DNA from: Chloroflexota bacterium | GTDB lineage: Bacteria > Chloroflexota > UBA5177 > JANWHV01 | Direction: 5' to 3' | NCBI GenBank assembly: GCA_025450255.1 | Contig: JANWHV010000031.1 | Location: 1-8,160 of the forward strand | Length of the DNA stretch: 8,160 nt | Shown: positions 6,876 to 8,160 of the stretch, piece by piece | Layout: every line of letters begins with the position of its first letter | How positions within the stretch are numbered: position 1 is the first letter of the stretch | Notes under the pieces: generated by a model | Databases searched by the model: none | Seen by the model: only the letters and a program-made list of their open reading frames with translations | Told to the model about the DNA's origin: nothing | Made by a program: the position numbers and the translations under genes

Positions 6876-7274
6876 GTGCTTCGCATTCCATCGGGCATGA
6901 TGGACGAGATCGTTCAGCATGCCGAGAGCCAAGCGCCCGCCGAGGCGTGCGGGCTGATTGGCGGATGCGCGAGTGTCGGAACTCAATTGTTCAGGACCGA
7001 TAATATCGACGTCGATCCACACCGCTATGAGATAGATCCCGCGCAGATGTTCCGGGCACTCATGGCGATAGACGAGGCGGGGCTGGATCTGGTGGCTATC
7101 TATCACTCCCATCCGGCATCACCTGCTTGGCCGTCGCCTACGGACGTAGCGTTCGCCTTTTACCCCGAGTCGTTCTATGTGATCGTAAGCCTGTTGAGGA
7201 CTGAAGCACGGCGCGCGCGCGCATTCAGAATCGTGGAAGGCGTCGTCACGGAACACGCGCTATTGGTGACGTAG
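6876..7274 (+). CDS. JAMM/MPN+ zinc metalloprotease, Mec type
   Basis: A 132-residue single-domain JAB1/MPN/Mov34 peptidase. The zinc motif is complete: Glu23 in PAEACGLIGG, then HSHP (His77, His79) and, in the right spacing H-x-H-x7-S-x2-D, Ser87 and Asp90. Bacterial proteins of this size and type include Mec, which removes cysteine from the CysO-cysteine adduct, and related peptidases that trim the tail of sulfur carriers. The GTG at 6876 is chosen because LRIPSGMMDEIV matches the usual start of the family; ATG codons at 6897 and 6900 would cut off the first strand. No clear ribosome site precedes it, and it begins 15 bases after the rhodanese-MoeB stop, so translation is probably coupled. 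The adjacency to an E1-like gene is the classical arrangement of prokaryotic ubiquitin-like sulfur systems. The actual substrate is unknown. Confidence 0.92.
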   Translation: MLRIPSGMMDEIVQHAESQAPAEACGLIGGCASVGTQLFRTDNIDVDPHRYEIDPAQMFRALMAIDEAGLDLVAIYHSHPASPAWPSPTDVAFAFYPESFYVIVSLLRTEARRARAFRIVEGVVTEHALLVT

Positions 7275-7293
7275 GGCGAGAGGGCAGTCGCTC

Positions 7294-7315
7294 AGGGCTC
7301 GGCGCCTCGAGCCTT
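7294..7315. terminator. Hairpin between convergent genes, possible bidirectional terminator
   Basis: GGCTCG (7296-7301) pairs with CGAGCC (7308-7313) around a 6-base loop, and the stem can extend by one G-T and one A-T pair. It lies in the 47-base space between the ends of the protease gene and the convergent CvpA gene, where a terminator is expected. Neither strand has a following T-run, so it is not a canonical intrinsic terminator. Confidence 0.45.
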
Positions 7316-7321
7316 GCGGCC

Positions 7322-7912
7322 TCACGGCGAGGGCGTGGTAGTTGGAAATGCCTGGTCTAAGAACGGCGCTTTATCGTGCACCAGGCGGATCGTGCTGTCG
7401 CGCATACCGGCGGGGAGCATTTTCGTCGCGGATGGCACATTTTGCCACAGCCACACGGCGACTGTGCCTTGCTTGATGGCGGAATTAAAGTTCTTAGAAC
7501 CGAACTGCGCGAATCCAGCGAGCAAAATCATGCTGAGGAGCACGCCGCGAGCGCCGCCGAAAATGAGGCCGCCCAATCGATCTACCCAGCCAAGCAGCAT
7601 CAATCGCTGCACCCACACCAGTATATTGGCGCCGATCTCGACCGCGACGACGATGGCGATAAACGCGACCACAAACGTCCATCCGCCATTTACCGCCGGC
7701 TCCTTGACGCCGGCGTGTTTGTGTGGAGGATCGACGAGCGCGGCGAGTTTGCCCGCGAATAACGCGGCCAGAATAATGCCGGCGAAACCGGCGATCGACC
7801 GGATCAACCCACGCCATATGCCAAGAAAGGCCGATATCGCGATAACGCCGATAATCACTGGGTCGAGCCAATTCGTTGTCGTACCCGCGGCAGTAGCGGC
7901 CGTCGCGATCAC
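7322..7912 (-). CDS. CvpA family integral membrane protein
   Basis: A 196-residue membrane protein of the CvpA family, named after a gene needed for colicin V production; its biochemical role is not settled. Four hydrophobic segments lie at about residues 16-34, 40-58, 78-100 and 115-137. Family landmarks are the GIWRGLIR loop after the first segment (31-38) and DRLGGLIFGGARGVL (111-125) leading into the fourth; the last 55 residues are polar and end in PTTTPSP. The start is GTG at 7910-7912, with GGAG seven bases upstream. The gene converges on the protease gene and is transcribed alone within the window, so it is probably unrelated to the sulfur-relay genes. Upstream lies a short direct repeat that may be regulatory. 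Confidence 0.88.
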   Translation of the reverse strand: MIATAATAAGTTTNWLDPVIIGVIAISAFLGIWRGLIRSIAGFAGIILAALFAGKLAALVDPPHKHAGVKEPAVNGGWTFVVAFIAIVVAVEIGANILVWVQRLMLLGWVDRLGGLIFGGARGVLLSMILLAGFAQFGSKNFNSAIKQGTVAVWLWQNVPSATKMLPAGMRDSTIRLVHDKAPFLDQAFPTTTPSP

Positions 7913-7922
7913 TCGATTTCTC

Positions 7923-7970
7923 CAGTCGGCATCGTATTCGAAATGTTACGCCATCGCAGTCGCATCGTAT
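7923..7970. repeat. Direct repeat, two copies of a 14-15 base unit before the CvpA gene
   Basis: CAGTCGGCATCGTAT at 7923-7937 and CAGTCGCATCGTAT at 7957-7970 are identical apart from one extra G in the first copy, with starts 34 bases apart. Read toward the gene, the unit is ATACGATGC(C)GACTG. The copy nearer the gene overlaps the GGAG ribosome site by one base. The arrangement could be a tandem operator or a local duplication. Each unit also contains TACGAT, a weak -10-like sequence. Confidence 0.6.
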
Positions 7971-8046
7971 CACAGGATCTGATTCACCGCGATACGCCAC
8001 ATGTTGACAGGACGCAAGATTATGATTGGACACGGGACGCGTGAGA

Positions 8047-8070
8047 GGTGAGACGCCAACGCGCCTCACC
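8047..8070. repeat. Strong GC-rich hairpin in the right-end non-coding region
   Basis: GGTGAG (8047-8052) pairs with CTCACC (8065-8070); inside, after one A-C mismatch, CGC pairs with GCG around the loop CAAC. The stem can extend outward through AGA/TCT across a two-base bulge. On the minus strand it overlaps the stop of a short open frame that enters from the right, so it might end a transcript from that side, but there is no T-run. It may equally be a small intergenic repeat. Confidence 0.45.
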
Positions 8071-8160
8071 CCTCTTCCAATCCACTTTCGCGCGGCCGGA
8101 GCATGCGGTTCCGCGGCTTCGCTCGTCGTCTTGACGCCACTCGCTCACGGCCTGTCAAGC

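Larger units (their letters stand above)
7913..8160. other. Non-coding right end, upstream of the CvpA gene
   Basis: These 248 bases contain no gene I can support. They hold a direct repeat next to the CvpA ribosome site, a hairpin at 8047-8070 and inverted 8-mers at 8004-8011 and 8151-8158. A short arginine-rich open frame enters on the minus strand from the right edge and stops at 8066-8068; it may be the tail of a gene outside the window, but nothing in it is recognisable. Confidence 0.5.

Noticed and set aside
8004..8026. Plus-strand promoter with TTGACA at 8004-8009 and TATGAT at 8021-8026
   Set aside because: The spacer is only 11 bases, far from the usual 16-18, and no plus-strand gene follows in the window.
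8066..8160. Minus-strand open frame of about 30 codons entering from the right edge, ending in GLEEG
   Set aside because: Very arginine-rich, too short to judge and its stop lies inside a hairpin; it could be a gene tail but nothing supports it.
1..8160. tRNA, rRNA, CRISPR array, insertion sequence or prophage attachment site
   Set aside because: No T-arm or cloverleaf-like sequence, no regularly spaced repeats, and no transposase or integrase reading frame were seen; gene content is housekeeping and sulfur metabolism.

Overview
The window is an ordinary-looking piece of a GC-rich bacterial chromosome. It is densely packed, has no rRNA, tRNA, CRISPR array or recognisable insertion sequence, and carries seven complete recognisable genes, one short unrecognised gene and one gene cut by the left edge. 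The source cannot be named with certainty. The sulfurtransferase resembles the actinobacterial CysA type (active site CRIGERS). GlmU carries an MGHFSYVGD acetyltransferase motif of the kind I associate with Chloroflexota. Together these suggest Chloroflexota or a neighbouring, mostly uncultured phylum; this is inference from remembered family sequences.

Right to left on the minus strand, positions 5405 to 1 read: a two-domain rhodanese sulfurtransferase (4554-5405), a 72-residue unknown protein (4323-4541), a 289-base gap, then a tight run of GlmU (2651-4033), ribose-phosphate pyrophosphokinase (1694-2632), a CNNM/CorC-HlyC membrane protein (257-1663) and the N-terminus of a class V aminotransferase (1-215). 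Gaps in this last run are 17, 30 and 41 bases, so it is probably one operon: UDP-GlcNAc for cell wall, PRPP for nucleotides and amino acids, a divalent-cation membrane protein and an amino acid aminotransferase.

On the plus strand, divergent from the sulfurtransferase across 288 bases, lie a rhodanese-MoeB/ThiF fusion (5694-6860) and a JAMM metalloprotease of the Mec type (6876-7274). In known systems an E1-like enzyme adenylates a ubiquitin-like sulfur carrier, rhodaneses supply sulfur to make a thiocarboxylate, and a JAMM peptidase releases the product (cysteine from CysO-Cys) or trims the carrier C-terminus. These three genes therefore look like one sulfur-relay locus, although no carrier protein (CysO, MoaD or ThiS) and no CysM are in the window. 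It is the most interesting part, but each component belongs to a described family.

A hairpin separates the protease gene from a convergent CvpA-family membrane protein (7322-7912, minus). The last 248 bases (7913-8160) hold no supportable gene, but contain a near-perfect direct repeat just upstream of the CvpA gene, a strong hairpin and a pair of inverted 8-mers. I found no clearly new system; the leads are the sulfur-relay locus, the small unknown gene in it, and the regulatory structures.
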